Shown here piece by piece: positions 16,267-25,377 of a stretch of DNA of 64,000 nucleotides. The position numbers and the translations under genes were made by a program. The DNA comes from Ructibacterium gallinarum (GTDB lineage Bacteria > Bacillota > Clostridia > Monoglobales > Monoglobaceae). Numbering within the stretch: the first letter of the stretch is position 1; each line of letters begins with the position of its first letter. Where the stretch lies: assembly GCF_014982785.1 (NCBI RefSeq), contig NZ_JADCKB010000005.1:1-64000 (forward strand). Reading direction: 5' to 3'. Below the pieces are notes generated by a model. That model saw only the letters and a program-made list of their open reading frames with translations, had not been told where the DNA came from and made no database searches.

Positions 16267-16369
16267 CGCGCGCCTCTTTCTGCACATTTTCAACTCTTAG
16301 CACGACAGAGGCGGAGCCGAAGCCCCGCCGTTTCTCCCTATTTTATTTCAGACCAACTACAGCAAGACA

Positions 16370-17455
16370 TTAAATTCTGGTCGGTTCTGATGTCAAGTAC
16401 CGGTTCACCATCATGGCTACTTTAAATATAATTGCATCATCAAATTCCCGAAGGTCAAGCCCGGTCAATTTTTTTATCTTATCCAAACGATAAACTAAGG
16501 TATTACGATGTACAAACAGCTTCCGAGAGGTCTCAGATACGTTTAGATTGTTCTCAAAAAATTTCTGAATTGTCCCTATGGTTTCATTGTCCAACACATT
16601 AATAGACTCTTTTTTAAAGACTTCCTTCAAGAATAATTCACAAAGCGTAGTCGGCAATTGATAAATCAAACGACCAATGCCCAAATTATCATAACTGATA
16701 ATATTCTTTTCGGTGTCAAAAACTTTCCCAACCTCCAAAGCAATTCTTGCTTCACGGTATGCCTGTGCGAGTTCCTGAATCGTACTCACCATAGTGGAAA
16801 TACCGACCGAAACAGCAATCATATCTTCAGAGCTCAAGGTATCCACAATATTTTGTGCAACCTGAAGAATTTCATCTTTACCTGCCTCAGATTTAAATTC
16901 TTTAATCACAACGCTGTCATGGTCATCGATACGAATAACAAAATCCCGATTACGGTCTGGAAATAAATTTTTTAAAATATCCAACGCAGCATTTTCTACA
17001 TTTTTCTGTACTCGAACCAAATATACAACCCGATTGGCTTCTACCGTTAAATGCAGTTCCCTGGTTCTATAGAGAACATCGCCGGGCAAAATATTATCCA
17101 CAATAATATTCTTAACAAAACTATTGCGATCATATTTTTCATCGTAGTATTGCTTAATCGTCAGAAAGTGAATTCCTAAAAAACAGCAGGCATTGGCTGC
17201 AACATCATCTTCTCCTTCACAAAAAACCGCATATTCATTTTTATTAAATGTTTCAATTTTTTTATAACTAAAACCGCCAATACATCTAACCTCTCCGCTG
17301 GTATCAAATACGGTAAAGATATTATCAACCACATTTCCTATCCGACTTTCATCGCTGCAGGCAATAATCGTTTCCGTATCATCAATCACACCAACCACAC
17401 GTTTCACATCTTTTTTCAGCTGTGTCAAAGTATTTTGAAACAGTCTGTTTTGCAT
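16370..17455 (-). CDS. CdaR/PucR-type transcriptional regulator
   Basis: A 361-residue regulator of the CdaR (sugar-diacid) family. An N-terminal sensor-like region (about 1-130) precedes a GGDEF-like middle (about 135-260) and a C-terminal HTH_30 domain (about 290-350) with NVSETSRKLFVHRNTLVYRLDKI. Start ATG 17455 was chosen because GGGAGGTGG lies just upstream; an in-frame start 48 bp earlier lacks one. It has its own consensus-like promoter. No sugar-diacid genes adjoin it, so its target is not evident; conserved position beside ftsEX is possible but not shown here. Confidence 0.82.
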   Translation of the reverse strand: MQNRLFQNTLTQLKKDVKRVVGVIDDTETIIACSDESRIGNVVDNIFTVFDTSGEVRCIGGFSYKKIETFNKNEYAVFCEGEDDVAANACCFLGIHFLTIKQYYDEKYDRNSFVKNIIVDNILPGDVLYRTRELHLTVEANRVVYLVRVQKNVENAALDILKNLFPDRNRDFVIRIDDHDSVVIKEFKSEAGKDEILQVAQNIVDTLSSEDMIAVSVGISTMVSTIQELAQAYREARIALEVGKVFDTEKNIISYDNLGIGRLIYQLPTTLCELFLKEVFKKESINVLDNETIGTIQKFFENNLNVSETSRKLFVHRNTLVYRLDKIKKLTGLDLREFDDAIIFKVAMMVNRYLTSEPTRI

Positions 17456-17516
17456 AACGCCACCTCCCAATATAAACCCATTTTCCGCTTTTATCCCAAA
17501 CAAAATATATGTTTTT

Positions 17517-17545
17517 ATTATAACCGTTCTTTATGTAAATTGCAA
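17517..17545 (-). promoter_or_regulatory. Promoter of the CdaR-like regulator gene
   Basis: TTGCAA (17540-17545) and TATAAT (17517-17522) with a 17-bp spacer on the minus strand, about 60 bp upstream of the ATG. Confidence 0.65.
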
Positions 17546-17642
17546 GAATTTTGCGAAAAATTTACAGAAAAGTCACATTCTTTAATTTTCACATTACAAA
17601 TCTATTACTATGGATGCCTTGGTGTACCATACACTCATAGTT

Positions 17643-18545
17643 TCAACTATTTGTATACTCACACTTAAACACATCTGCTACCTCATAAATTGCAATATAC
17701 GCCTGTGGGTCAATACTATGTACCAGTTCTTTCATATTACTAATTTGAAATCGGTTCAATACGATCCAAACCATCTTTCTCTCTGTTCCTGAGAAAAATC
17801 CCTGCGCATCCATCACAGTAATTCCCTGCTCAAAGGTTTGTGACAGCTTTGCGCAAATTTCATCATGACAAGTAGTAATAATATAAACCGATTTTGCACG
17901 ATCAAAGCCTTCCACAATTGCATCCACCATTTTTAATGCTGCCATATAAGTCACAATGGAATATAGTGGTAAAATCCAGCTTTGAATTACCATACCGCAT
18001 ACAATATACAGGACAATGTTATAACCCATAATAAAGGTTCCTACCGATATCCCCAATTTTTTTGCAAAAACAACAGCCATAACCTCAATGCCATCCATAG
18101 CTCCATGAAAACGTATTGCAAGGCCACTCCCCAAACCGGAAATCAGACCGCCAAACAATGCACATAGCAAAAGATCAGATCCAGCCAGAGGCGATACAAA
18201 ACTGACATCAACAGGCAAAACATCTGTAATTAGCCATGCCCCTAACGAATAGATAATTACTGTATAAATTGCATATAGGGTAAACGAAATTCCCTGTCTT
18301 TTTAACCCGTAAAGAAATAATGGAATATTCAGCACAATTAAAAAGAACGAAAGCTGAAAAGTTTCCGGTGTAATCTGAGCCAAGAGCATGGACGTTCCTG
18401 ATATACCGCTGTCATACAGCTTAACAGGCGTCAAAAAAATAGTTACTCCAAAAGCATTAATCATCCCAGCCAACGTCAACATCACAATATTTTTTAATTT
18501 TAATTTTTTTAACTCACAAATCATCTTGTTCCAAATATTTTTCAT
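17643..18545 (-). CDS. YitT-family membrane protein
   Basis: A 300-residue membrane protein with about six hydrophobic segments in the first 200 residues and a soluble C-terminal DUF2179 domain (about 225-290) containing the typical GFFSGTERKMVWIVLNRFQ pattern. The family is very common in Firmicutes. Members are uncharacterised or putative transporters, and the DUF2179 part resembles ligand-binding regulatory domains. ATG is preceded by AAGGAG. It appears monocistronic. Nothing in the surroundings indicates a substrate. Confidence 0.9.
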   Translation of the reverse strand: MKNIWNKMICELKKLKLKNIVMLTLAGMINAFGVTIFLTPVKLYDSGISGTSMLLAQITPETFQLSFFLIVLNIPLFLYGLKRQGISFTLYAIYTVIIYSLGAWLITDVLPVDVSFVSPLAGSDLLLCALFGGLISGLGSGLAIRFHGAMDGIEVMAVVFAKKLGISVGTFIMGYNIVLYIVCGMVIQSWILPLYSIVTYMAALKMVDAIVEGFDRAKSVYIITTCHDEICAKLSQTFEQGITVMDAQGFFSGTERKMVWIVLNRFQISNMKELVHSIDPQAYIAIYEVADVFKCEYTNS

Positions 18546-18666
18546 TTATAGACTCCTTCTGTCAAATTCACTTATGTATCAAAAAAACTCAGGCACACAT
18601 TAATAAAAACAGCACAATAAAAGATTGTGTTCGGATACTCAAAACCTTGTTGTTTAACAATACAAG

Positions 18667-18700
18667 AAAAGGATAACGGAATTACTTCCGTTATCCTTTT
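18667..18700 (-). terminator. Strong terminator after the first surface operon
   Basis: A perfect 15-bp inverted repeat (arms 18667-18681 and 18686-18700) with a 4-nt loop and A/T-rich ends. On the minus strand it ends in CCTTTT. It lies 45 bp beyond the SLH gene stop and should work in both directions. Confidence 0.85.
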
Positions 18701-18744
18701 GGCAAACTTAGTTATTTTTGAGTCTCATGAAGTCGCCACACAAA

Positions 18745-20190
18745 TTATTGGACAATATTCTCACAATAACGCATAAAGATAGTAGCAACCTCTGCCCGAA
18801 TTGCAGATGCGGAAGGATCCAAATTATTATTTTCCTTACCGGAAATCAAACCTGCTCCAACTGCCCAAGCCATATTTTGAGTTGCCCAATCAGAAACAGA
18901 AGAAGCATCCTGATATGCACTCAGATCAGCAAACTGTACCGCTTTTGCACCCTTATAGTTTGCATAACGATTTAAGATTGCAGCCATTTGTTCTCTGGTA
19001 ATAACGTCATCCGGGCCAAACAAACCATCACCATATCCGTTTACAATACCAGCCTGTGTTGCCCATGCAATAGGGGAAGCATAGTAAGCATCAGAGGCAA
19101 CATCGCCGTATACCGCAGTAGCGCCAGCTGCCGGGCTATTCTCCATTCTCCACAAGATGGTACAAATCATCGCACGGGTAGTTTCCTCATATGGAGCAAA
19201 CTCATTAGAAGAAACACCATTCATTAAGCCATTGCTGACAACATAGGAAACGCCATCATAGAACCAATCCTGAGCATTGACATCATAGAAAGCGACCGCA
19301 TCTGTTTCCTCAGAACTGCTGCTGGAAGTGCTAGTACCAGGCAAAATAACGCTGGTTCCTGGCAATTTGCTACCGCTTCCACCGACAGAGGTTCCGGGAC
19401 CTACAGGATAGGCAGAAGAACCTGTTGCCTCTACACTAACACTAATACCGGTATTATCCTCCGGATTTTCATTCCCCGGCTTTTGCACGGCCGTATACGT
19501 AATGGTACGCTCCGTATTATTACCTTTGACTGTTGTCTCACCTGTCATCTCACCTGAAAACAAATACACGCCTCTTTGAGGAATGTCAATATTCGCTGCT
19601 ACAAATTCTAAATCTGGCAAATATTCATCTATGTTCGCTTCTACTTCACTCTCCGTACAATACCCCAGACGGCTACCGTCATCTTGTACAGGTCCTGCCA
19701 CTTTAATAACAATTTTTAAAGCAGATGTATTAGAGTCAACAGCAACAACTTCTCTGCTCTCTTCCTCAAAAACTTTTTCTGCTGCTGAGCTAAATCCGTA
19801 AAGAGCTTCACCGCCGGTAACAGCAGTAGGAAGGGTTAAGCTTTTGGGATACTTGAGCAAAATTTCAAAAGAACCAGAAATCTGAGATTCTGCCAGTTTT
19901 TGCAGTAAAAGATTTTTGGTTTCTTCATCTGCAATTTCGTTAATCGTTGCCTTGGCCTCTGCAACATAGCTTTCAAATGCTTCACGTACGCTGGACATAT
20001 CCACAGTAGCTTTTAAATTAATACTGTCTCCAGCATCAATTTCTACCATTGCGTCTTGATAAACGCTTGAACCATTACTGGCCTGCAAATCAGCCGGGAC
20101 TTCCACGCTCCCCCATTCATCAGCCATAACAAGGCAACTGGTCTGCATTACAATTGCCAAAGATAAGATGGATATTACTAACTTTTTCAT
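18745..20190 (-). CDS. Secreted SLH-domain surface protein
   Basis: A 481-residue secreted protein. It has a signal peptide (about 1-23, ending VMADE), an N-terminal unknown region (about 25-260) with helical and beta parts, a Gly/Ser-rich linker (about 265-295) and three SLH modules (about 298-481), which anchor proteins to pyruvylated wall polysaccharide. The repeats show the normal DVNAQDWFYDGVSYV, SNGLMNGV and TRAMICTILWRM type patterns. Start ATG 20190 follows a GAGGAG site. It is the last gene of the cpsD-cpsB-capD operon, linking polysaccharide synthesis to S-layer attachment. Confidence 0.88.
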   Translation of the reverse strand: MKKLVISILSLAIVMQTSCLVMADEWGSVEVPADLQASNGSSVYQDAMVEIDAGDSINLKATVDMSSVREAFESYVAEAKATINEIADEETKNLLLQKLAESQISGSFEILLKYPKSLTLPTAVTGGEALYGFSSAAEKVFEEESREVVAVDSNTSALKIVIKVAGPVQDDGSRLGYCTESEVEANIDEYLPDLEFVAANIDIPQRGVYLFSGEMTGETTVKGNNTERTITYTAVQKPGNENPEDNTGISVSVEATGSSAYPVGPGTSVGGSGSKLPGTSVILPGTSTSSSSSEETDAVAFYDVNAQDWFYDGVSYVVSNGLMNGVSSNEFAPYEETTRAMICTILWRMENSPAAGATAVYGDVASDAYYASPIAWATQAGIVNGYGDGLFGPDDVITREQMAAILNRYANYKGAKAVQFADLSAYQDASSVSDWATQNMAWAVGAGLISGKENNNLDPSASAIRAEVATIFMRYCENIVQ

Positions 20191-20232
20191 GGTGATCTCC
20201 TCCTCAATTCTTATATCCACATTTAATATTTT

Positions 20233-20730
20233 TCATAAATTAATTGTATTTTCTTTCCTGATACGCTGTCTATATTTGACTTCCTTTGCCACTAGGAAAA
20301 GAAACATTCCCGTAATAACGCCAAAAACATCAAGCCCAACATCAGACCATTGGGCTCCGCGGCCCGGGACAAACCATTGATGTAATTCATCGCTGCCTGC
20401 AAAAATAAATCCAATGATCAAAACCGCTGTTACAAATCTCCACCGCCGCAAACCATATATATACATCAGTGCACTCAACACCACGCCCCAAACAGAATAT
20501 ATAATAAAGTGCGCATATTTTCGAGCGATATGATGATATGACAAAACTAATTGCTGCTGTTCCCCTTCTGGTAAAGTATCATATGCGGGCATGGTTTTCT
20601 GTAGCAGATGCTCTAAAACACCAGTACTCAATTCTGTGGACTGAGGCGCAGTCTGAGCAGATAATAAGAAAATACTCATACTGATTACGCCTAATACCAG
20701 CCATATAAAAATCGGTATTCTAATTTTCAT
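20233..20730 (-). CDS. VanZ-family membrane protein
   Basis: A 165-residue VanZ-like protein with an N-terminal membrane segment (about 6-22) and three further ones (about 70-155). The signature region, with YHHIARKYAHFIIYSVWGVVL and FAGSDELHQWFVPGRGAQWSDVGLDVFG, is clear. VanZ domains occur in teicoplanin resistance and in many polysaccharide loci; the molecular role is unknown. It lies between the anchored 274-residue protein and the SLH protein in the first surface operon. Confidence 0.9.
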   Translation of the reverse strand: MKIRIPIFIWLVLGVISMSIFLLSAQTAPQSTELSTGVLEHLLQKTMPAYDTLPEGEQQQLVLSYHHIARKYAHFIIYSVWGVVLSALMYIYGLRRWRFVTAVLIIGFIFAGSDELHQWFVPGRGAQWSDVGLDVFGVITGMFLFLVAKEVKYRQRIRKENTINL

Positions 20731-20748
20731 GCACTGTCCTCAAAGTTA

Positions 20749-21573
20749 TTAATAATATTTATCAATCAACGCTGCTTTAGTAATACTTTTCTCATTTTTA
20801 TATGCAGTACGAATATCTTCAACCATGCCCGTATCGCCACCAGTACGCTTTAGCTCAGCATAAATTTCATTTAACAAACTTTCCATCTCAGCGTCACACT
20901 GTGCTTCTAAATTATTTCCCATTCCAATATATTTGCTTGCAATAGAAAAAATATTATCCTTACTTCCTGAAGCAATTACCTCTGCCTTAGCCTGTTCCAC
21001 CAACGAATTCAGCTGACCTGTAAAACTTGACCGCAAAAGATAAATCCGCGCAAGCAATTCCTGTAAATGCAAAGTATCCTCAGATTTACTGTTTGTCTGT
21101 TCCGTTGTTTGTGCCGACCCTCCTGTTTCAGTGGGTTGCTCCAGAGTTCCCTGATCCAAACTTTCTGTTCCAGTGTCCTCCGGTTGTACTGCCGCATCAG
21201 AAGTTGTGTCCTGCGGCACCTCTTCTGGTATGGTACCAGTATTTTCTTCTTGCATCTCTGTTTCTGCAGAAGAAGTTCCCATAATACGCGCCAATGCTTC
21301 TTCTTCTGACATCTGGCCCGACTGAAGCAAAGCCTCATCTTCTTCAGAAAGCGGTGTAATCTGTACTTCCGGTACCTGATTTAAAATTTCCTGTACTGCC
21401 GCGTCGTTTTTCTTAAGCATTTCCTCCCGCTGCTCGGGAGTATATTGTTTGGCATAAGACAAAGCCTGGATGTTATTCCACTGTGCATAAACAAAAATAC
21501 AGCCACCTAACAGTACAACTGCAATTACTGACAAAGCGACGATCCATCCAGTCTTTCTTGTTTTCTTTGCCAT
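20749..21573 (-). CDS. Membrane-anchored protein of the cps operon, function unknown
   Basis: About 274 residues with one N-terminal membrane segment (about 10-30). A helical extracytoplasmic part follows (about 38-95), then a long acidic Thr/Gln/Glu-rich low-complexity spacer (about 97-160) and a C-terminal helical domain (about 165-274) ending in KAALIDKYY. I do not recognise the C-terminal domain. The ATG at 21573 is preferred over the GTG 12 bp earlier, which sits directly on the GAGGAG site. A wall-spanning spacer fits a protein reaching through the envelope. Confidence 0.65.
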   Translation of the reverse strand: MAKKTRKTGWIVALSVIAVVLLGGCIFVYAQWNNIQALSYAKQYTPEQREEMLKKNDAAVQEILNQVPEVQITPLSEEDEALLQSGQMSEEEALARIMGTSSAETEMQEENTGTIPEEVPQDTTSDAAVQPEDTGTESLDQGTLEQPTETGGSAQTTEQTNSKSEDTLHLQELLARIYLLRSSFTGQLNSLVEQAKAEVIASGSKDNIFSIASKYIGMGNNLEAQCDAEMESLLNEIYAELKRTGGDTGMVEDIRTAYKNEKSITKAALIDKYY

Positions 21574-21626
21574 TTTGCCTGTCACTCCTCTCAGATGTAA
21601 CCCATCCAGCTACTGCAGCGCAACTG

Positions 21627-23579
21627 TTAAATTGCTGCTAGCTGCTGGCCTGCTGCCTTTTTCTCCATCACCTTTTCTTTCACGCTGTTCTCCACCTCTT
21701 CTGTTTGAATAGACACTTCTTCTATTTTTCTAATATAAGTAGGTACCACCTGTGCAATGGCATTTTTTACAATTTCATTATTCTGTGAAGCAACAGCCGA
21801 CTTCAACAACGCAAGGTTTTCTTTCAGTTTGTTTATATCATTAAAAAACGGAGTACCAATAAAAATTTTGTCATGTGATGTTTTTTTCAAGCCTTCCTCA
21901 TTCATCAACAATTCTTCATACAATTTTTCTCCCGGCCGCAGTCCAGTAATCTCAATATTGATATCTACACCCAAACGCAACCCAGACAGCCGTATCAAAT
22001 TCTTTGCCAAATCATAAATTTTAACCGGCTCGCCCATATCCAATACGAAGATCTCACCACCTTGTGCGAAAGCTGCCGCCTGCAGCACCAATTGCGCTGC
22101 CTCCGGTATCGTCATAAAAAATCGGGTAATTTCCGGGTGTGTCACCGTAACAGGTCCGCCATTTTTGATCTGCCGTTTAAACAAAGGAACCACCGAACCA
22201 TTGGAATTCAATACATTTCCAAACCGCACCGCCACAAACTCTGTTTTACTTACTGTCTGCATTGACTGCACAATCATTTCGCAAATACGTTTTGTAGCTC
22301 CCATTACACTGGTGGGGTTCACCGCTTTATCCGTGGAAATCAAGATAAAACGCTTGGTTCCATATTTACTTGCACAGCAAGCAGTATAATATGTACCAAA
22401 AACATTATTATTGACCGCTTCCATAGCGTTGGCTTCCATCAGCGGGACATGTTTGTGTGCCGCCGCATGAAAAACCAGATACGGACGATATTGCTCAAAA
22501 ACCTTTTCCATCCGCTTTCTGTCCCGAACAGATGCGATAACCACCTCAATATCATAACCAGGAAAACTGTCTTTTAGTTCATTTTCCAATTCAAAAGCAT
22601 TATTTTCATAAATATCTAAAATAATTAATTTCTGCGGGAAAAATCGCATAACCTGGCGACACAATTCAGAACCAATGGAGCCACCTCCGCCTGTTACCAT
22701 AACCACCTTGCCGCGGATATCCCGCATAATAGCACGGTTATCCAACTGAATTGGCTCCCTTTTCAACAGATCCTCCACTTCTACTTCGCGTATATAAGAC
22801 ACACTATTCCGACTTTTCAATGAATCGGCCAATCCAGGTAGAATTTTAAGTTTACAATCTGTTTCACCGCAGAGCTGAATCATACGTTTCCGCGCCTGAA
22901 CACTAGCAGAGGAAACCGCAATAATCAATTCATCCGGTTTTAAATCATTACAAAGTTTCTGAATTTCAGCTGTAGTACCCAAAACCCGGACGCCCGCAAT
23001 AATCGCATTTAACTTGGCCGGGTCATCATCTACAAAACCTAAAATATGATAATTCATATCTTCGTTATAGCTAATATCTTTTGCCAAAGTAACTCCAAGC
23101 CTTCCGGCTCCAATAATCAATACATTTTTGAGACGGCCACTCTGTGTTCTGCGCTGTTCTTCACACAAGGAAACGCAAACCAGCTTTCCCAGTACACGAA
23201 CTGCCATGCGCAAACCTATCATACTCACGGCCATCATACCAGAAGCCAAAATATTAGCTTTTAAATAAAACCCACCGTCAGAATAAACTTCGCACAAGAG
23301 ATCCGTAACCAATCCTGCCAGTAAACACGCTGCAACCACCCTGCCGTAATCTTTGGTTCCAGCATAAATCCAATAAACCCGGTAACAACCAAAAACATGC
23401 ATCATACCCAAGAATACCGCTGCAGAAATAGCGAAAAAAGCCCAGTTACGAATCACAATTTCAAAGAAATACTGTTGCTGATACACTAAACCGACAGTAA
23501 GCAAATAAGAGATGAAAATAAAACAAAAATCCCCTATCAACAAATATCGGTTTCTTGTGATACGCTTCAAAAAACTCAT
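21627..23579 (-). CDS. FlaA1/CapD-type nucleotide-sugar 4,6-dehydratase (membrane)
   Basis: A 650-residue polysaccharide biosynthesis protein of the WbpM/PglF/CapD family, probably a UDP-GlcNAc 4,6-dehydratase making a deoxy-keto sugar for surface glycan. Four N-terminal membrane segments (about 10-130) lead into a first Rossmann domain (GAGRLG, about 157-162) and a catalytic SDR domain with TGGGGSIGSE (about 296-305) and the STDKAVNPTSVMGATKR segment that holds the catalytic residues. The C-terminal tail is acidic. ATG 23579, after GGAGGG, was chosen over an earlier in-frame start overlapping cpsB. It follows cpsB in the operon. Confidence 0.9.
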   Translation of the reverse strand: MSFLKRITRNRYLLIGDFCFIFISYLLTVGLVYQQQYFFEIVIRNWAFFAISAAVFLGMMHVFGCYRVYWIYAGTKDYGRVVAACLLAGLVTDLLCEVYSDGGFYLKANILASGMMAVSMIGLRMAVRVLGKLVCVSLCEEQRRTQSGRLKNVLIIGAGRLGVTLAKDISYNEDMNYHILGFVDDDPAKLNAIIAGVRVLGTTAEIQKLCNDLKPDELIIAVSSASVQARKRMIQLCGETDCKLKILPGLADSLKSRNSVSYIREVEVEDLLKREPIQLDNRAIMRDIRGKVVMVTGGGGSIGSELCRQVMRFFPQKLIILDIYENNAFELENELKDSFPGYDIEVVIASVRDRKRMEKVFEQYRPYLVFHAAAHKHVPLMEANAMEAVNNNVFGTYYTACCASKYGTKRFILISTDKAVNPTSVMGATKRICEMIVQSMQTVSKTEFVAVRFGNVLNSNGSVVPLFKRQIKNGGPVTVTHPEITRFFMTIPEAAQLVLQAAAFAQGGEIFVLDMGEPVKIYDLAKNLIRLSGLRLGVDINIEITGLRPGEKLYEELLMNEEGLKKTSHDKIFIGTPFFNDINKLKENLALLKSAVASQNNEIVKNAIAQVVPTYIRKIEEVSIQTEEVENSVKEKVMEKKAAGQQLAAI

Positions 23580-23637
23580 GGCTTTCCCTCCAACGCATTT
23601 CCGCCAGAATACAACAGCAGAACAGTGCTTAACCATT

Positions 23638-24333
23638 TTATTCATCTGAAATCATTTTTTCAGAGCAAACCTCTATCTCATGTAAGACATCCATACTGGC
23701 ATACCGCTGCACAACTTCTACAGCCTTTCCCAAGTTCGGCGGACGAAGCTGCATATCATGGCAATCCGAACCCAAAACCTGTACAAAACCCTTACGAAGC
23801 ATACGCAATCCGAAACGTCTTGTCCATCTTCTCAACAAAACCTGCGCATTCATTTGCCATACTGCGCCCTGCTGCCACAATGCATACATAATTTCCCGAT
23901 TCTTAGGAATGCCGTAATATCGTTCCATATGCGCTAAAATAGGGATAATATTTCTTTCTGTCATCAACCGGGATAAACTATGCTGCATTTCTATCCCCCA
24001 GGGTTCTGTAAACCCCTCAATCAGCATATACCGCGTTCTACCAATACACAGCTTTTCAAGCCCTTCTATATGATGTAAATAGCTCCCACACAAAAGAACT
24101 TCTGCACCCAAAATCATTTTGGGACCCAGCAAACATTCCTGTAATTTTCCGAACGATTCATCCCTTCTTTTTAAAAAATCATCTATACTCTCCTTCCGCA
24201 TATCAAAATGCGGGGTCGCCACCACAGTAGAAATATTTTGTTGATGCATTTCTTGCAGCATTTCTAGCGTTTGTGAAACGCTGCTACTACCATCATCCAT
24301 TCCAGGAAGAATATGAGTATGAAAATCTACCAT
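23638..24333 (-). CDS. CpsB/YwqE-type tyrosine-protein phosphatase (PHP)
   Basis: A 231-residue metal-dependent PHP-domain phosphatase. The metal-binding start DFHTHILPGMDDG (about 3-15), ATPHF (about 39-43), an HMERYYG segment (about 137) and GSDCHD (about 194-199) are typical of CpsB/YwqE. These enzymes dephosphorylate the CpsD kinase and thereby control capsule or exopolysaccharide length. It lies 3 bp downstream of the kinase gene. The matching membrane activator (Wzz/YveK) is not adjacent but lies about 8 kb away in the second surface operon. Confidence 0.92.
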   Translation of the reverse strand: MVDFHTHILPGMDDGSSSVSQTLEMLQEMHQQNISTVVATPHFDMRKESIDDFLKRRDESFGKLQECLLGPKMILGAEVLLCGSYLHHIEGLEKLCIGRTRYMLIEGFTEPWGIEMQHSLSRLMTERNIIPILAHMERYYGIPKNREIMYALWQQGAVWQMNAQVLLRRWTRRFGLRMLRKGFVQVLGSDCHDMQLRPPNLGKAVEVVQRYASMDVLHEIEVCSEKMISDE

Positions 24334-24336
24334 TAT

Positions 24337-25107
24337 TTATCCCTCTGCTTTTTTACCTGCAGATGACTCCTCCATCGCATAACGTCCCTTGTCATAACGA
24401 TATCCTTTACTACCGTTCTGCACCGTGTCATTAAGAATAACTCCCAACACTTTTGCCTTTACAAAAGTCAGCTGATGTACGGCTTCCGACAGATCTTCTT
24501 TTACCGTTACACCCTGTCGAACCACCAATACAGTACCATTCGCCTTACCAGCAAGCAAAGATACGTCAGTAACTGTATTTACCGGAGGTGTATCTAGAAA
24601 AATATAATCATAACGTTCCCGTAGTGAAGTCAAAATCTCATCCATTTTCTCAGAAACCAAAAGTTCTGCTGGATTAGGTGGAATCTCTCCTGCATAAATG
24701 CAATCTAAATTTTCATATTTTGTATGGCGGAGCACCTCTTCCAAGGAATTCAAATGTACTAACGTATTGCTGAGTCCCGGCACCCCTTTCTGAGACATCA
24801 ATCCAGCCAGCTTTGGCATACGTAAATCGCAATCCACCAGACACACTTTTGCACCCATTTCCGCAAATGTAATTGCAAGGTTTAAACTATTGGTAGACTT
24901 ACCTTCTCCCGGACTTGCACTGGTGATAATAATTACCTTACTGCCCGCATCAGGAAGAGAAAAAATCAGATTGGTTCTTAAAGCTTTATAAGCTTCTTTC
25001 GTATAAAACGGTGTATCTTTGGATAGAATTTTATCCTGTGGACGGCCTTCCTCCTTTTTTTTCAAACGCCAAAACTTTTTCCGTCCTTTCTTTTGCCCTC
25101 CTGTCAA
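24337..25107 (-). CDS. CpsD/CapB-type bacterial tyrosine kinase
   Basis: A 256-residue cytoplasmic BY-kinase that autophosphorylates on a C-terminal tyrosine cluster and controls polysaccharide polymerisation. It has Walker A SASPGEGKST (about 63-72), Walker A' CLVDCDLRMP (about 89-98), Walker B YIFLDTPP (about 168-175) and tyrosines in GYRYDKGRYAMEE (about 236-248). The start is TTG, with AGGAG nine bases upstream. It is the first gene of the first surface operon and has its own promoter. It would normally need a Wzz/YveK activator; the only one seen is at 32044-32757. Confidence 0.93.
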   Translation of the reverse strand: MTGGQKKGRKKFWRLKKKEEGRPQDKILSKDTPFYTKEAYKALRTNLIFSLPDAGSKVIIITSASPGEGKSTNSLNLAITFAEMGAKVCLVDCDLRMPKLAGLMSQKGVPGLSNTLVHLNSLEEVLRHTKYENLDCIYAGEIPPNPAELLVSEKMDEILTSLRERYDYIFLDTPPVNTVTDVSLLAGKANGTVLVVRQGVTVKEDLSEAVHQLTFVKAKVLGVILNDTVQNGSKGYRYDKGRYAMEESSAGKKAEG

Positions 25108-25245
25108 AAAACACCGCTCCTCTCCAAACCACCTTCTTTGTGCCTAAAATCCATATAAAAATACAAAGCGCTCCCGCCCATTTTGCCACGCTGCAAGGCG
25201 TAAGCGAACAAAACTACATAATAATTGTAGATATTCTACTTCGAT

Positions 25246-25273
25246 ATTATATCATATCCCCTGCAAAAGTCAA
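25246..25273 (-). promoter_or_regulatory. Promoter of the first surface (cpsD) operon
   Basis: TTGACT (25268-25273) and TATAAT (25246-25251), 16-bp spacer, minus strand. The leader to the TTG start is about 130 nt, GC-richer than its surroundings. It contains no clear terminator. Confidence 0.65.
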
Positions 25274-25330
25274 TACTTTAAAGAAAAAAGTCAGGGCCTT
25301 TTTTCGGTAATTAAATTATTATAAAAAGAA

Positions 25331-25359
25331 AATACGGATTTTCATTGCAAATCCGTATT
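25331..25359 (-). terminator. Terminator after gpr
   Basis: A perfect 11-bp inverted repeat (25331-25341 and 25349-25359) with a 7-nt loop. On the minus strand it runs into TTCTTTTT. It lies just beyond the gpr stop and before the cpsD promoter. Confidence 0.85.
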
Positions 25360-25377
25360 TCTAAAATATGGAATATA

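Noticed and set aside
16308-16330. GC-rich hairpin with TTCG loop between the CdaR-like gene and ftsE as a terminator
   Set aside because: The stem is good but neither strand has a following T-run, so I do not call it a terminator; it may be a stability element.
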